A stretch of DNA of 64,000 bases. It comes from Macquaria australasica (Eukaryota; Chordata; Actinopteri; Centrarchiformes; Percichthyidae). Under the pieces are notes generated by a model that ran no database searches, was not told the origin of the DNA, and saw only the letters and a program-made list of their open reading frames with translations. Every line of letters begins with the position of its first letter. Position 1 is the stretch's first letter. A program made the translations under genes and the position numbers. The stretch lies in contig SEMN01001235.1 in the NCBI GenBank assembly GCA_005408345.1, positions 17,349 to 81,348 on the forward strand, read 5' to 3'. This document shows positions 1 through 12,100 of the stretch, in pieces.

Positions 1-247
1 TGTGTGTCAGTGTGTGTGTTAAAGTAACAGGATGGTTTTTTTTCCCATTTTGTTATTGTTTAGGTTTTGAGGGTGCAGCTGTTTCACATGAAAAATCTCT
101 TCAAGACCTGTCGATTTGCTAAAGAGTAAGATATCTGCCTGTTCTTATAGTTTCACACTCATTTCAAAATCTTTGTGCACAAAAGTCTGCTCCCCACAAA
201 GACGGACCTCACAAGTGTGCCTGTGTGTCTGTGTGTGCGCCCCTCAG
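1..247 (+). other. Intron of the rubcn-like gene
   Basis: No coding evidence. The stretch starts with a short TG-rich run (1-20) and ends with a pyrimidine/GT-rich tract and the acceptor CCCCTCAG at 240-247, directly before the first exon in the window. Confidence 0.6.
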
Positions 248-3200
248 GGTGCTGGACCAGTTCGACAGCCTGCCAGGTCACCTGACCGAGGATCTTCACC
301 TCTTCTCCCTCAGTGACCTCACTGCCGTGCGCAACGGTGATCTGGCTCCCCGAATGAAAGAGCTGCTTAAGCTTGGCACCACGCATGTAGCTGGCTGTGT
401 GGTAAGATAACCACGTGCCTTCTCTTTTAACATGGAGAGTTGTTCCGGTTAATTTATTGGAGTGATAAAACACACAAGTGAAGTGTGAAGTGGGCTATCC
501 TGCAGTGTCAGTAACTGTTTTAGTGTCAGCCAGAGATTCCCAGCTTAATCAAATGTCTGGTTTTTCTGTCACTTTTGCTTCGATCTCCTCCAGCTGTGCC
601 AGGCGAAGGGCTTTGTGTGCGAGTTCTGCGGCAACGAGAAAGACATCATCTTCCCCTTCCAGCTGAACAAGTGCCAGCGCTGCGAAGGTGAGCCCTCTCT
701 GCTGCCGGCAGGCCTGGGCGGCTCAAGAGCCCCCTCTCCCCGCCTCTTCATTCCACTTACCTGGAGAGACTGGAAGATCTCCAAACCTCGTAGGCTGGCA
801 AGGACCCTCTTCCAAGACAGGAAAGAGGGGGAGGGAGGGGAGGAAGATTTAGAGCTAGATGTGGATCAAGGGGTGAAGAGTGGAGAGGAAAGGCGTGACA
901 CGGCAGAAGAGAGACACGGAAGAGGGGGAGTATTTCAATCTTTCACTCCCGGAAGGCTGGTGAAAGCTTTCTCCAGGAGCAAAGGCAGTGAGGAGGAGCA
1001 GGAGATGACAGGAGGGACAGAGTCAGAGCGGGAGGAAGAGACAAAGTGTGATAAAAGAGGAGAAAAGGGAGGAAATGGTCAACATGGGGAGGTATATAGA
1101 AAAGAGAGGGCAAAGAGTAAAGAAAGGGGAAATAGGCATGCAAGAAGGGAAAAAGTGAACTTATTAAAGGTTCTTCACATAGACAGACTGAAGAAGAGCA
1201 TCTCTAAAGGAGACAGAAGGGGCAGTGACAGTGAAACATGCAGCAGCATGGAAAGTCTAGATGAAGTAGGACAAGAGAGGAAAGGACGTTGGATGGTATC
1301 AGGGTTAGCGAGTCTTGCCAAGGGTTTCACAAAAAGAGAGATCGAGGATGAAGGGAAAACAGAAGTGAAAGAGGAAGAAAGATTTTCGGAGAAAGTAATG
1401 GAAACTAAGGAGGAAGACAAATCCGGGAGGGAGGCCGAGGAGAATGATGAAATTTCAGACAAAGGCCAAACAAATGCACCCGACACAGAAAACGTGGAGA
1501 AATTAACACTCCTGAAATTGTTGAAACCTCAACTGCTGTCGACTGTTTTCTCCAGAGGGAGGAGCAGGGGAGAGGAGGATAGAAGTGGGGAGAGTGATGG
1601 AAAAAGAGAGATTGACACTGAGGAGGAAGAGCTAGCCGCCATAACCCAGACTAACTGGAGAGGTCATAAAACTCGCAAAGCCAGGAGAGTAACCAGAGGC
1701 AGGAAGATAAGAGAAGGGACAGATAAACAGTGCAAAACAGAAGGTGGAGAGAGTGCAGAGATAGATGACGTAGATTATTGTACTGAGAGAGGTGGAGGAC
1801 AAGAGTAAGAGCGATACAAAGCTAAGATATACAGTATTTCAAGCTGCGAAGGGTAAGGAATGCTGTGTCCTTGAATTGAAATGAATTAGTGAACATGATC
1901 AGAAGTTATCTAGGTCAAGCTAAATTGCTGAAAGGTTAATATTTGATGGATCTGCTGGATAAAACCGCAGCTTGTATTTGTCCAGATACTAATGACTGAT
2001 AAGTGTTAACTGAGGGCTTCAGGACTAGTTAACCTTATCTAGTCATATCAAGCAAAAGTGAAAAGAGCTTTTTTAGGTTTACAGTGGTTTTATTTTGTCC
2101 ACTCTTGTTTCACATTTTTGGCAGTGTTTATAGTCTGTAGATCAAATACTTTCGTGTTGGGCTGCACAATTGCAGCTACATTGACAATGCTGAATATTTT
2201 GGCAGATTTTGTTTGTTTTTTTCCTTTTTTTTTCTTTTACAATAGCTAGTAAAAAAGTGTTATAGTAATTATGTAACATTAAAGGAATAGTTCAACATTT
2301 TGGGAACTATGCTTATTCGCTGTCTTGCAGAGAGTTAGATGAGCAGATTGATACCACTCATGTCTATACGGTAAATATCACGGCGGGAGCCAGGAGCTGC
2401 TTAGCTTAGCTTAGCATAGCATAAAGACTGGAAACAGGGGCAAACGGCTAGTCAGGCTCTGTCCAAACTAGGTAACAAACTGCCTACCAGCACCTCTACA
2501 TCTTATTAATTAACGTGTTATATCTTGTTTGTTTTAACCCTTACAAAAACCAAAGTATAAGAACGACATGTTGTTATTTTACGGGGGGTTGTGAGCTGCA
2601 CTATTTCTTGGCTGGGTGCAGTGACTTTCTCCTGGCTGTAGCTTCATAAGTAGCAGATGGATTTGAGAGTGATATGGATCTTCTCATCATGGCTTTCCAA
2701 AATGTTGAACTCCAGAATGACTATTCCTTTAAGTATTTTTTGTTGTAAGAATACAAAACTCGATTAACTGTGCACTCCTACCTCCTATGTTTCTTCCTCC
2801 CTCTTTAATCTAACTTTTCACAACCTTTCAACCGTCTGGTGGTTTGAAACATTTTGCACACGTATTCTTCTCTTGTTCTCGTTTGGCTGTGAGCTCCTTG
2901 CACTACAGTGGTGTTGGTATTTCTTGGCTTTGGTTCTGACGTTTGCACAGTTGCACACAACTGGTGGAGGGTAGATATTTTGGCAGCTCTTTGGTGGTGG
3001 ATGCCTTTGGCTTCGATTCCGGAGGTGTTGGTGTGTAAAGCGTGATGATGACTGATGATGCTGAAGTTTAGTTTAGTTTCCTGTCTTTTAGCTCTGTACT
3101 GCTTTTGTCTCGGCCACAGGCATGGCAAATAATACCAAAGTGGTGCATCACTCATAAAAGTTTACATTTCAGTTTGTGCTGGTCATGAATTTCTGTTTGG

Positions 3201-4201
3201 ACATTTGTAAGAGTAGTCTGTTACACATGTTCCCCCTGAGCCAGTGAGGGAGTCTGTTTTTTATTCCAACCAAACATTAATTCAGCTGATTTTAATGTGA
3301 AATCAGCAGAAGTGGTGTTTCATTTAAATGAAGACTCATCCTCCAGCTTAGAGGAAACACTGCCTTTTGTTGTGCTGCCTCATCTGTGATTGTTTTTAAG
3401 CCATTTTGTTTTTATTTAGATTTTTGTTGAAGGAAGAATGTCTTATTAAGCGAGGTGACTACATGTGTCAGAGTGAATGTGTAATTTATGCTTTAAGTTG
3501 CTTTTGCATTTGCCTGCTATTATTTAAGCTTCGTCTTCATGTGAACATGAAATAAACGCCATTTTTGAATTTGAGTTGCCTGTCATTTTATCTATCTTAT
3601 CCATCTTTTTGTAAACATAGAAACAAAATCATTTCAGACAGACATTGCAGTCATACTTATATGTTGGAGTAGAGTAGCTAAGACATTAAGTTTTTGAGTT
3701 TTAAGGCACTCTGGTGACCTCTTTGGAAGAATGGGATCAGTCTGAACAGGTTTTAGGTGTGGTGTGTTTCCCAGGATATCAGCTTCCTCACGTCCCTGAT
3801 TCCTCCTGCCTTCTGCCTTTAACTTCTGCGTCTTTTATACTCCCCTCTTCACCCTGCCTCCCCCAGGTCTGATTGTGATTGGCTGTTGTGTTGAAACATC
3901 ACATCTCATTGTCAGCAAACTGGTTTAACTGGTTAACAATTGTGAACACTGCAGCATTGCTTGGTTTAGCAGATGGGAGCTGCTCCCTGTGCGTTTGTGC
4001 TGTAAATGCTGTGAAGTGTCACATCACTGACCCTTGTTTTTTTGTGATGTTTGTCCCTTTTCAGAGTGCCATGCGTGTTACCATCGCAGCTGCTTCCGGA
4101 CAGGCAAAGACTGTCCTCGATGTCAGCGGCTGGCAGAGCGGAGAAAGAGGATGGCGCGCAAAAACATGGAGGAACAAGAGGACGAGGGAGGTGGGACCTA
4201 G
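248..4201 (+). CDS. rubcn: C-terminal exons of a Rubicon-homology zinc-domain protein (rubcn-like)
   Basis: Three exons join in frame: 248-401, 594-687 and 4065-4201 (stop TAG 4199-4201), with GT-AG introns. The 5' part of the gene lies left of the window. The protein carries a helical lead-in (HLTEDLHLFSLSDL) and then a Cys-rich domain: CLCQAKGFVCEFC, FPFQLNKCQRCEECHACYH, and CPRC followed by a basic tail. Such Cys/His spacing binds zinc in the Rubicon-homology (RH/DUF4206) domain shared by RUBCN, RUBCNL, PLEKHM1, PLEKHM3 and DEF8. In Rubicon and PLEKHM1 this domain binds RAB7 on late endosomes; Rubicon dampens autophagosome maturation. The local wording (CQAKGFVCEFC, CYHRSCF) and the neighbours (RTP, HTR3, DYNLT2B, together on human 3q27-29) favour rubcn over plekhm1. 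The last intron is 3.4 kb, and its first 1.1 kb is open in the exon frame. Confidence 0.78.
594..1808 (+). CDS. Possible retained-intron or alternative terminal exon of the rubcn-like gene
   Basis: The reading frame of exon 594-687 stays open through its 5' splice site (GAAG|GTGAGC) for 373 more codons, to TAA at 1806-1808. The added sequence is rich in Glu, Lys, Arg, Gly and Ser. It contains four hydrophobic-basic patches of similar character (LVKAFSRSKG, LLKVLHIDRLKKSISKG, LASLAKGFTKR, LLKLLKPQLLSTVFSRGRSR) and, near the C-terminus (1644-1679), TQTNWRGHKTRK. That fits the calmodulin-binding IQ pattern IQxxxRGxxxR except for the first residue. An isoform ending here would lose the last zinc ligands (CYH...CPRC). 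A polyadenylation signal AATAAA at 3551-3556, followed by T/G-rich sequence, could end such a transcript. A nested gene or chance openness are alternatives; function is unknown. Confidence 0.45.
   Translation: MCQAKGFVCEFCGNEKDIIFPFQLNKCQRCEGEPSLLPAGLGGSRAPSPRLFIPLTWRDWKISKPRRLARTLFQDRKEGEGGEEDLELDVDQGVKSGEERRDTAEERHGRGGVFQSFTPGRLVKAFSRSKGSEEEQEMTGGTESEREEETKCDKRGEKGGNGQHGEVYRKERAKSKERGNRHARREKVNLLKVLHIDRLKKSISKGDRRGSDSETCSSMESLDEVGQERKGRWMVSGLASLAKGFTKREIEDEGKTEVKEEERFSEKVMETKEEDKSGREAEENDEISDKGQTNAPDTENVEKLTLLKLLKPQLLSTVFSRGRSRGEEDRSGESDGKREIDTEEEELAAITQTNWRGHKTRKARRVTRGRKIREGTDKQCKTEGGESAEIDDVDYCTERGGGQE
2279..2732. mobile_element. MITE with TTAAAGGAATAG terminal inverted repeats
   Basis: The left end begins TTAAAGGAATAGTTCAACAT. 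The right end, reverse-complemented, begins TTAAAGGAATAG, then has 10 extra bases, then GTTCAACATTTTGG. The interior holds the motif TTAGCTTAGCTTAGCATAGC and AAAGACTGGAAACAG, familiar from a very abundant spiny-rayed-fish repeat. It lies in the last intron of the rubcn-like gene. There is no coding capacity. Confidence 0.75.
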
Positions 4202-5532
4202 TGCTGGTGACAGAAGAAACTCAGAGACAAAAGAAGATGAGCACAAAGCGACCATGATTGTAGTGGCTGACCACCTCTCTTTCCGTTCCAGTCCTCTCAG
4301 ACCTGGGTGACAATACACGCTGCAAACAGATGTTTTGAATCTCAATAGGCTGCCAGATGTGCAGGTTTTACTACATCAGGGCACCAATTGATTTTCAGAT
4401 GCATTTAGTGTAAGCTAAGCCCCTTTCACACATGCACTTTACTCTGTGAGTTGTGGTAGTTTTTTGTGACAGCGTCATATTTGAGTAGAAGACTAAGTCG
4501 ATTTTCCATGAAAATTTAGTGACTTACAGAGAAATGTCTCAGGCTCTGCAATTTTCTAATCAGGATTTCTTTAAGGAAGGATAGCTTTAAAAATATTCTA
4601 ACATTTTTTTCTTTAACTCGACATTGGTTCATCCTCAATATTTCATTCCTAAACTGATTATTTAATTAAATTTCCTTGCACATAATGTAAAAAGTAATAA
4701 AGAAACTTTGGGGACAGTGGCAGTAATAAAGAAAAACAGCATCCCCCTGTTGCTTCAAAAATACATTTTAAAATGAATCATTTTGGCACCCTGTGAGAGA
4801 AATGAGAACACTTTTCTTTCTTTGTGTCATTAGTTTTCTTTTTTTTCCCCCCACCTTTTTTGAGCACCCGTGTGGCACCGTCCCGAAAAGCTGTGTGAAG
4901 GAAATTGACACTGAATTGTTCTGTATGAGAAATCAGAAAAGGTGTGAATGATCAAATCCTCTGCCTTACAGGGATATTTGACGCCAGCATTGTTGCAGTT
5001 ACATGTGTGAAAAGGGCCGCAGATTCACTAAACTTCTTGGCACTTTGTACCTCTGTGGTGAAACTAATATGTTTGAGATTTAAGTAGATCAAAAAAAAAA
5101 GTACTTGCTCAGACTATTGTACCCAGGTTTGATATTTCTCCTTCCTGCAATTGCAACTGCTTCAACTCTGGTGAATTTATTGGTTACTGGCTTAGCTGAA
5201 GTTTGTTTTTGTGACCTAAAATGGCAGGATATATTTAAAAAAACAAAAAAACAACAATCTAATGATGAGTAAAAATTTAGTTCTCTTTTATGATTTGACT
5301 GGTTTTCAGTGCAGATACTGTATTTGAGCAATCCTGCCCTTATGTTGAGGTTTTATTTTGAAAATTCTAAATATATTTAACTAATCCTTTCTTTCCCCAC
5401 GCTCCTTACTGTCCTGTTTTAAGCAATTTTAGCCATGCGTATGTGCCTCTGGGACCAATGAACTTAGACTGATGGAGCTAGTGGAGTTACATTGGGAATT
5501 TAATGAACGGACTGGACTTCAGAAAGGGGTTT

Positions 5533-5535
<3 letters not shown>

Positions 5536-5565
<30 letters not shown>
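5536..5565. repeat. (GT)n microsatellite
   Basis: Uninterrupted GT dinucleotide run of about 15 units downstream of the rubcn-like gene. Confidence 0.9.
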
Positions 5566-6087
5566 GTTACTAGAAAAAGCTGTGTGATTAAGAGCGCTTG
5601 TGTGTGTATGTGCACACATGTCTACCTGCTGTACAAATGTTTGGAACCAGCCTAATCAGCACTTGCCTGTTTTCTAACGTCGTAGGTTTTGGTATAATAG
5701 CGAGAGTCCAGTTAATTGCACTGATCCTGTCTGTTGGGTGCGTTTTGGGGTGGGTGGGTGGGGGCCGAGTTGGGACGTCACTCTTTGGGGATTTTTCTGA
5801 TGTTCGTTTCTAAGAACATGAATCTTCACCGTGAAATGCTACCGGTTCTTTCACGAAGCTCCTGTCACCTGGGTTGCACTGCGTTGTGAAGGGTTTCAGT
5901 CCAAAACAACAGAGATAATAGTCATACTCTCAACGTGTAGCAGAATCATTATCAAATCGCATTAATCGCCTCTTGGACTGAAATTCTTCACATTTAAGTG
6001 GGTTTTCTCTTCCAGCAGATCGTATCAGTCTGGTACAGTGGTTCCTAACCTTACTGGCTTGTGACCCCTTAAAAGAACAGTAGCTGG

Positions 6088-6394
6088 GGCCGGCAGCCGG
6101 TTAGCTTAGCTTAGCATAAAGACTGGAAACAGTGGGAAACGGCTAGCCTGGCTCTGTATGAAATCCGCCTGCCAGCACAGCTAAAGCTGTGGAAAAACGA
6201 CAACTTGGGGGTGGTGTACTGACTCTTATTTCTTCCTGGAATCTCTGTCGGTTGCCTGGCAACCGGTTAAGATAAGCTAACAGGCTGCTGCCTCGAGCTA
6301 CATACAAGAGAGCGGAGTCGATCTTATCATCTAACTCTCAGCAAGAAAGCGAGTGAGCGCATTCCCCAAAAATGTTGAACTATTCCTTTTTAAA
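6088..6394. mobile_element. Second, 5'-truncated copy of the TTAAAGGAATAG MITE
   Basis: Shares TTAGCTTAGCTTAGCATAAA, GACTGGAAACAGTGGGAAAC and the right end AAAATGTTGAACTATTCCTT with the element at 2279-2732. The left terminus is missing. It sits inside sequence reading GTGACCCCTTAAAAG...GGTGACCCCTCC (about 6060-6620), which suggests insertion into an older repeat. Confidence 0.65.
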
Positions 6395-7436
6395 TTGAAG
6401 CCATGTCTACTTTTTGAGCAGTTGAACCAAACAGTCATTTTCTTATTGCTTTATATTAAGGATTTTTAGAGGTTCCAAAAGGTAAAAGTATCCAGTATTT
6501 CACAGTAAAAAAGCAGGAATCATGGAACAGTCAGAACAAATGTGAAAACTTTACATAACAAATGTTTTTTTCTTTTCTTTCTTTCTTGCACTTTTTAGCA
6601 TTTGGTGACCCCTCCGATTTGTATTGGGATCCCTTAGATTCTGAACAACTGGCCTAGTATACATTTTAGAGACTTTTTCACCAGGTATGGCTTATCTGAA
6701 CTTTTAAAAAATTTCTTGAGGCTGATTTTGCTTCCAGGGCTTAATCTCAATTGTCTAATTAGATTAACAACCAGAGTATGTTGGGGGGGAAAGAATGTAT
6801 GAAATCCATGCCAAAGTTAATGATAGATGTTAGAAAGTTGTGGGGAAACAAATATGCAACCCACTGATTTAATCAAGCATTTCAGAAATTAAATTTGTTG
6901 CTCTGGAATTTTAGTACCAATCTATTAATGAATTAGGGTCCAGAGTACATACCATCCACAGGCTTTGCTTTATGTGTACAATCCCTTATGAGATGAAAAC
7001 ACTCTCATGAGACACTACTTAAAGCAATACATGTCATATTCATGTTTTTCAGCCCTGGCAGGCAAGTATTAAAGAGATAAAGTGCACCCCGTGTGTCTAG
7101 TTTTAACCAGGCTGCTTTGAAACGAAACACTGAACTCTTCAGCTCGCGGCTCCTGAACGAAGTGGCCGCTCGACTCCACTGAAACGCCTCCTCAACTCAG
7201 CAGATTGTTTGTCCATGGACTGCCTTTAACATGGAGGCGTGCAGAGGTTTAAAGTGCACTACAGATTTATTAAAACTGTTAATGTTATTGTTATTACTTG
7301 TGTTAATTTGTCTTTGCTCTGAAATTATGTTGACAATAAAAGACTGGCTAGACTGTTGATGAGGGTCATTGTTTTTATGTGCTGACAGAAAATTTTGGCA
7401 GTTTTTTTCTTTTTGCTAATTAATGCTAAACTGAAG

Positions 7437-7737
7437 TAGGGCTGCAACTAAGAATTAATTTGACTATCTATTAATCTGCCATTTATGTTCTGGATTAATC
7501 ATTTGGTCTATAAAACATAAAGCAATGGAGCACAATTTCTTAGACTTTAATGTGACTATTTCAACCAGCAGTCCAATACCCAAAGAGATTGAGTTTAAAC
7601 AAGTAAAAGCAGCAAATTCTCATTTGAGAACCTGGAACCAGAGGATGTTTGGCATTTTTGCTTGAAAAATTACTTAAACAATTAATTGATTATCAAAAAA
7701 GTTGCAGATTAATTGACTGATCATTTCAGCCCTAAAC
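7437..7737. mobile_element. MITE with TAGGGCTGCAAC termini
   Basis: The left end reads TAGGGCTGCAACTAAGAATTAA and the right end is GATCATTTCAGCCCTA, an imperfect inverted match. The interior includes GGTCTATAAAACATAAAG and TTTTTGCTTGAAAAATTACT, features of a dispersed non-autonomous family well known in teleosts. No coding capacity. Confidence 0.75.
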
Positions 7738-8014
7738 TGAATGTTTTTTTGTTTTGTTTTTAAGCCTGCATTTTGAGTTTCTTGACTCAACTTAAGCTGC
7801 CAGCCCACTTAATTACATTATTTGGTACAGTCCAAACTCCACAGATGAAAACTGAGTACTCCTCTGTTTTTACAAGATTTGTAGAAAAAAAACTTATCTT
7901 CAGTAACTACTACATGCAATATGTGCGACAATGTTGTCAAAACATGAACAAAAAGGGGGAGAATTATTTTGCCCCACCTTCTCTTGTGTACATTAAGCTT
8001 TATTAATTAGGCAC

Positions 8015-8555
8015 AGAGATGGAAGAAGTACTCAGATCTTTTACCTAAATAAAAGTAGCAATACCACACTGAAAATACTCAGTATAATACAAGTTAAAGT
8101 CATGCATTCAAAATTTTAAGTAAACATACAAAAGTATAAGCATCCAAGTATACTTAAAGTGCCAAAAAAATAAAAGTACTCATTATGCAGAGTGGCCCAT
8201 TTCAGAATAATGTATTCAATATTATTGGATTATAATTAGTGATGCTTTAATGTTGCAGTAAAGGTGGAGCTAATTTTAATTAATTTATGTACTGTATATA
8301 CTGTAGCTTCTGAATTCCCTCTGTAGGATCAATAAAGTCTTATCAACCTATATTTTGTAATATTAATCTGATTCTGCAAAGTAACTGGTAATTTAAGATA
8401 TCAGTTAAATGTAGTGGAGTAAAAAGTACAATATTTCCCTCTGAACTGTAGTGGAGTAGAAGTATAAAGTGGCAGAAAATGGAAATACTCAAGTGAAGTA
8501 CCTCAAAATTACAGTACTTCAGTAAGTGTAATGTTACTTTCCACCAGTGATTAAG
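8015..8555. mobile_element. Non-autonomous element of the AAGTACTCAGATC / CTTTCCACCAGTG type
   Basis: Starts near GGAAGAAGTACTCAGATC and ends TGTTACTTTCCACCAGTG. The interior has repeated AAGTA and AGTACTCA words and GTAGTGGAGTAGAAGTATAA. This layout matches a very abundant teleost DNA-transposon derivative. The exact ends are uncertain because of decay. Confidence 0.65.
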
Positions 8556-9126
8556 CAACAGTCTGTGTAATAGGCCTAATAATGTAACAAGTAACTTGTG
8601 TTGCACAGGATGTTCAAGGATGTACATGTAAAATAGCTAGTTACTAATTATATAAAACTTGTGCTGAAAATGTCAAATCTAATCTGGGATGCTTGTATTA
8701 CAAGGTTATATGGACAGATTGTGATTGTATTGTGTCTGAAATATAGTTATAACTATAGAATAGCCAACATGTCTAAATCAAACACACTGTACAAAAAATC
8801 CAACAATCAACCAATGGCACCATCTAGTGGAAATAATGTGACATTTTTCAGTAGAACTTCAACCTCAACAATTTAAAACTTGTGCTCAAATCTCAGACTT
8901 AAAGCACAAAACACAGTTAAGTTACAGGTCATGGCTGAGGTTTTTCTTTTCCCCTGAGTGGCTTTTTAAAAGACATTTAAATGTGGACAGCCATCACTGC
9001 TGTGCACTGCGATGTGCATATTCTCTAGTGCATGTTTTTGAGATTTACTGTTTATCCATAGTTTAAATACCAATAATATTTATATCATGTCATGTCATAT
9101 TTACTGCTAGTAACCTTCTTCTTAAA

Positions 9127-12100
9127 TCATGCTGCATGCGAGTTGTTCCAGATCCAGATACACATGATGGTGATGAAGCTGACAATGATGAAGACAATGT
9201 ACAAGCCGAACAGCAGACGGTCAATGACTATCCCGATCATTTGCCATTCCTGCGAGGTGTTGGACCCCTGGAAGTGTTTGTCCATCTGGTGGCGGATGGC
9301 CATGAGATCTCTGCTCAGCTTCCTCAGTTCATCCAGCGCCAGCTCCGGAGGGGCCAGAGGGGCCAAAGGGGGTTTCACTGGAGTTGTATCACCGGAGACG
9401 TTGTGAAGATGACTTGCTGAGATGTTGGTGATGCCAGAATTCACTGCTGGTTCTGTCAAAAACAAAGAACAGCTTGTTTGCATTCTAATACAAGTAACAT
9501 AGCTAGTTACTAATCATATAAAACTTGTGCTGAAAATGTCAAATCTAAATTGCACCTGGATTAGGTTATCCACTGACCATGGAAAAAAAGTTATTTCTTA
9601 TTGGCTGGCAGGTTCTCATTAAAGTCATCACCAGGACACCTTGAAATCAGTGCACAAGGTAAGCATAGACAGTGGGTAACCATGGCAACAATACTTTCAA
9701 TACATTCCCAACCAAGGAGGACTGGGAAAGATTGTGGAGAATTGTGATTTTAATAGTAAAATATTTACATATCCATACATTTGCGTTGCGGAGGAAAATA
9801 AGCACACAAATAGGATTCAAAATTGGTGTGGTGCTGATCTCTAGACGTGACTCAGTTTCCCACCAACCTGAGTGAGATGCAACTTTTTAACAGTATTGTG
9901 ATTGGATAAATTGGATAAACATCCAACTTCTGCCACGCCAAGTGGTAATAGAATTAATGCAAAATTGACCAAACATACTGAAAAAAAAAAAAGAGAGACC
10001 AAGCTCTAAACACAGACGATTCCACACAATCACTATGTGTTGAACGGCTTCAAATACTATCGAGCAGTTTCCATGAAGGCCATTCCATCTATCAAAGGGT
10101 TACAATAAACGGGTACCTGACCTCTGTCTGTGAACCTTGGACAACAAGGGTTGGGAACCATTGATTCACAGCATGTTTCCAATTAACTCTAACTGCAGCA
10201 CACCTGCCCATGAGTCAAACTGGCAACACACACATTTTTATTTTACAGTTTCAACACAGCATCTTTCGTTGCTTGAGTTAAGTAGCCTGATATCTATTTT
10301 TCAGTTAAAAAATGAGGAACTTCAGAATGAGATTTGTTTCACAATTCTTATAAATTCTTCAACAAGGGAGGTGACAGTAAAGGAATCTTAGTTTTCTGTA
10401 ACTTAACATGCAGTCCTATTCATTATTATTCAGTCCATTAAATATCACTTGGTGCTTCAAAGGGGTTTCACCACCAACTCCCTGCAAACTGGGGGTCAAA
10501 TTGAATCAGCTGTCTGGTCAAAGATCACATGTGTTTTATAGTTAATGTCAATAATCATAATTATATACCTCTAGTAGATGGGTTGAGGAAGACGGTGATT
10601 TGGTTGCTCTTCTTTTTTGGAGGGAGACAAACGACAACAGCTAGATATCGTAACACGAGGACACTGAGCCAGTGGGGCACCGCACTGTACTGGCTGGAGC
10701 TGAACTGGATATTAGTGATAAACACCGTCTCCAACAGGCTGGTCACCATCAGAGCGAGGCTGAGGGAGAAGAAAACGTCTGCAGGAAACAACAACAACAC
10801 AAATTCAGTACACTTTTCATTAAGTACTGTATGTTTTACATGCACGCTAGTAACCTGGTTTTTAGTCATATCTTGGTTATGATCTCATTCTGGGACATGA
10901 TGTTTACATTAAACCTGTTAAACCTGTTATTTATCTCCTTGTAAGAATCAGACCATAACCAGGGAACTAATATCCAAGTAAACACACTCACTGAAGTGTG
11001 TGTGGCATAAACATACATCTATGTCCATAGATTTTCAATACAGGACAAATATTTATATATGAATCGATAGAGGAGAGTGTCAGTGTTCCAGGAATATAGG
11101 AAACATGTTAATGGGACATTCTAAGCCTCAGTAATGTAAACTAAATATTGATGAAAAAAGTTAATACTAATGGATTTGTTACTCCTGTCATCATTCTTTG
11201 TCTTACTTCAATTGGGGATAATCATCTCTAAGCTCCAATTTTTGGAACTATAGTTCCCATAATTTGGGGGCTTTGGTAGAGATGAAATAGGAAGTATAAT
11301 GTTGCCATGGAGACAGTGAGTTACCTCTGGGCTACAACTTGAGCTCCTCCTTTTTCTAGCCTATATTTGTTTACAATTTGGGCAAATTGCCACCACTGAA
11401 AGTATGCCGAATTAGCTATTAGGATTTCCCTTTTGCAGTGTGTTCATGGATGTGCAAGACAAGTATCACTGGATTACTTTGATACTGAAGAAGACTTAAA
11501 AACATGAGGATTTTCAGGCAAGTTCTGGAGCTAAGAGGAGAGTCTTAGTTGCCCGCAGTATACGCGTGTGGTCAAACTAAACAGCTCTTAGCTTCAAAGC
11601 CACATGTGCAGCAGCACATTTCAGTAGTAAAATCACAGGTATCACTCACTGATGAGAGGGGTTGTCTCCCCAGTGGTAGGCAGCAGGTCGTTCATGATGA
11701 GCAGGAAAACTGTGTAGCCCAGGATGAGGGTCATCTTGAAGGACGACCGGTCCACAGTCTGGGGAGGCAACAGGAAGCTGAAGAGGTCCACCGTGATGAG
11801 GAAGCAGCTGGGGATCAGGAGGTTCACCACATAGAGGGTTGGCCTACGTCTTAGAATGATCTTGGGAAGAGACAAGTAGAACGTCTCAAGGTTTTAGTCA
11901 GACTTTGGACATTTATCTTCATTTCCTTCTGAATTTGGATGCAAAAGGATTCACTTTAGGTTTCTTGTTACATTGGAAGTGTGTTATCCTACAAATGCGA
12001 ACATTTTAAGAGTGCTGTGTATGGCACGTTTCATAGTTTTACTTTAATAATTCACCACTGAACGCATTTTTAAATATTAGTATAACTACTATGAACGTTG

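Larger units (their letters stand above)
4202..9126. other. rubcn-like 3' UTR and repeat-rich intergenic region
   Basis: No gene recognised. The first part is probably rubcn 3' UTR; an AATAAA occurs near 4695. A GT microsatellite lies at 5536-5565. Several transposon remnants occupy 6040-6660, 7437-7737 and 8015-8555 and are listed separately. The rest shows no convincing open frame or RNA gene. Confidence 0.5.

Noticed and set aside
2805..3155. Minus-strand 116-codon opening in the rubcn intron
   Set aside because: No domain, no splice or promoter context, ordinary composition.
248..4201. PLEKHM1, PLEKHM3 or DEF8 instead of rubcn
   Set aside because: They share the zinc domain, but the FPFQLNKCQRC...CYHRSCF wording and the neighbouring genes fit Rubicon better. 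Not fully excluded without the 5' exons.
11549..11854. Plus-strand opening of 101 codons across gene A exon 7, and its counterparts over exon 7 of D and E
   Set aside because: Antisense shadow of a highly conserved coding exon; no independent support.
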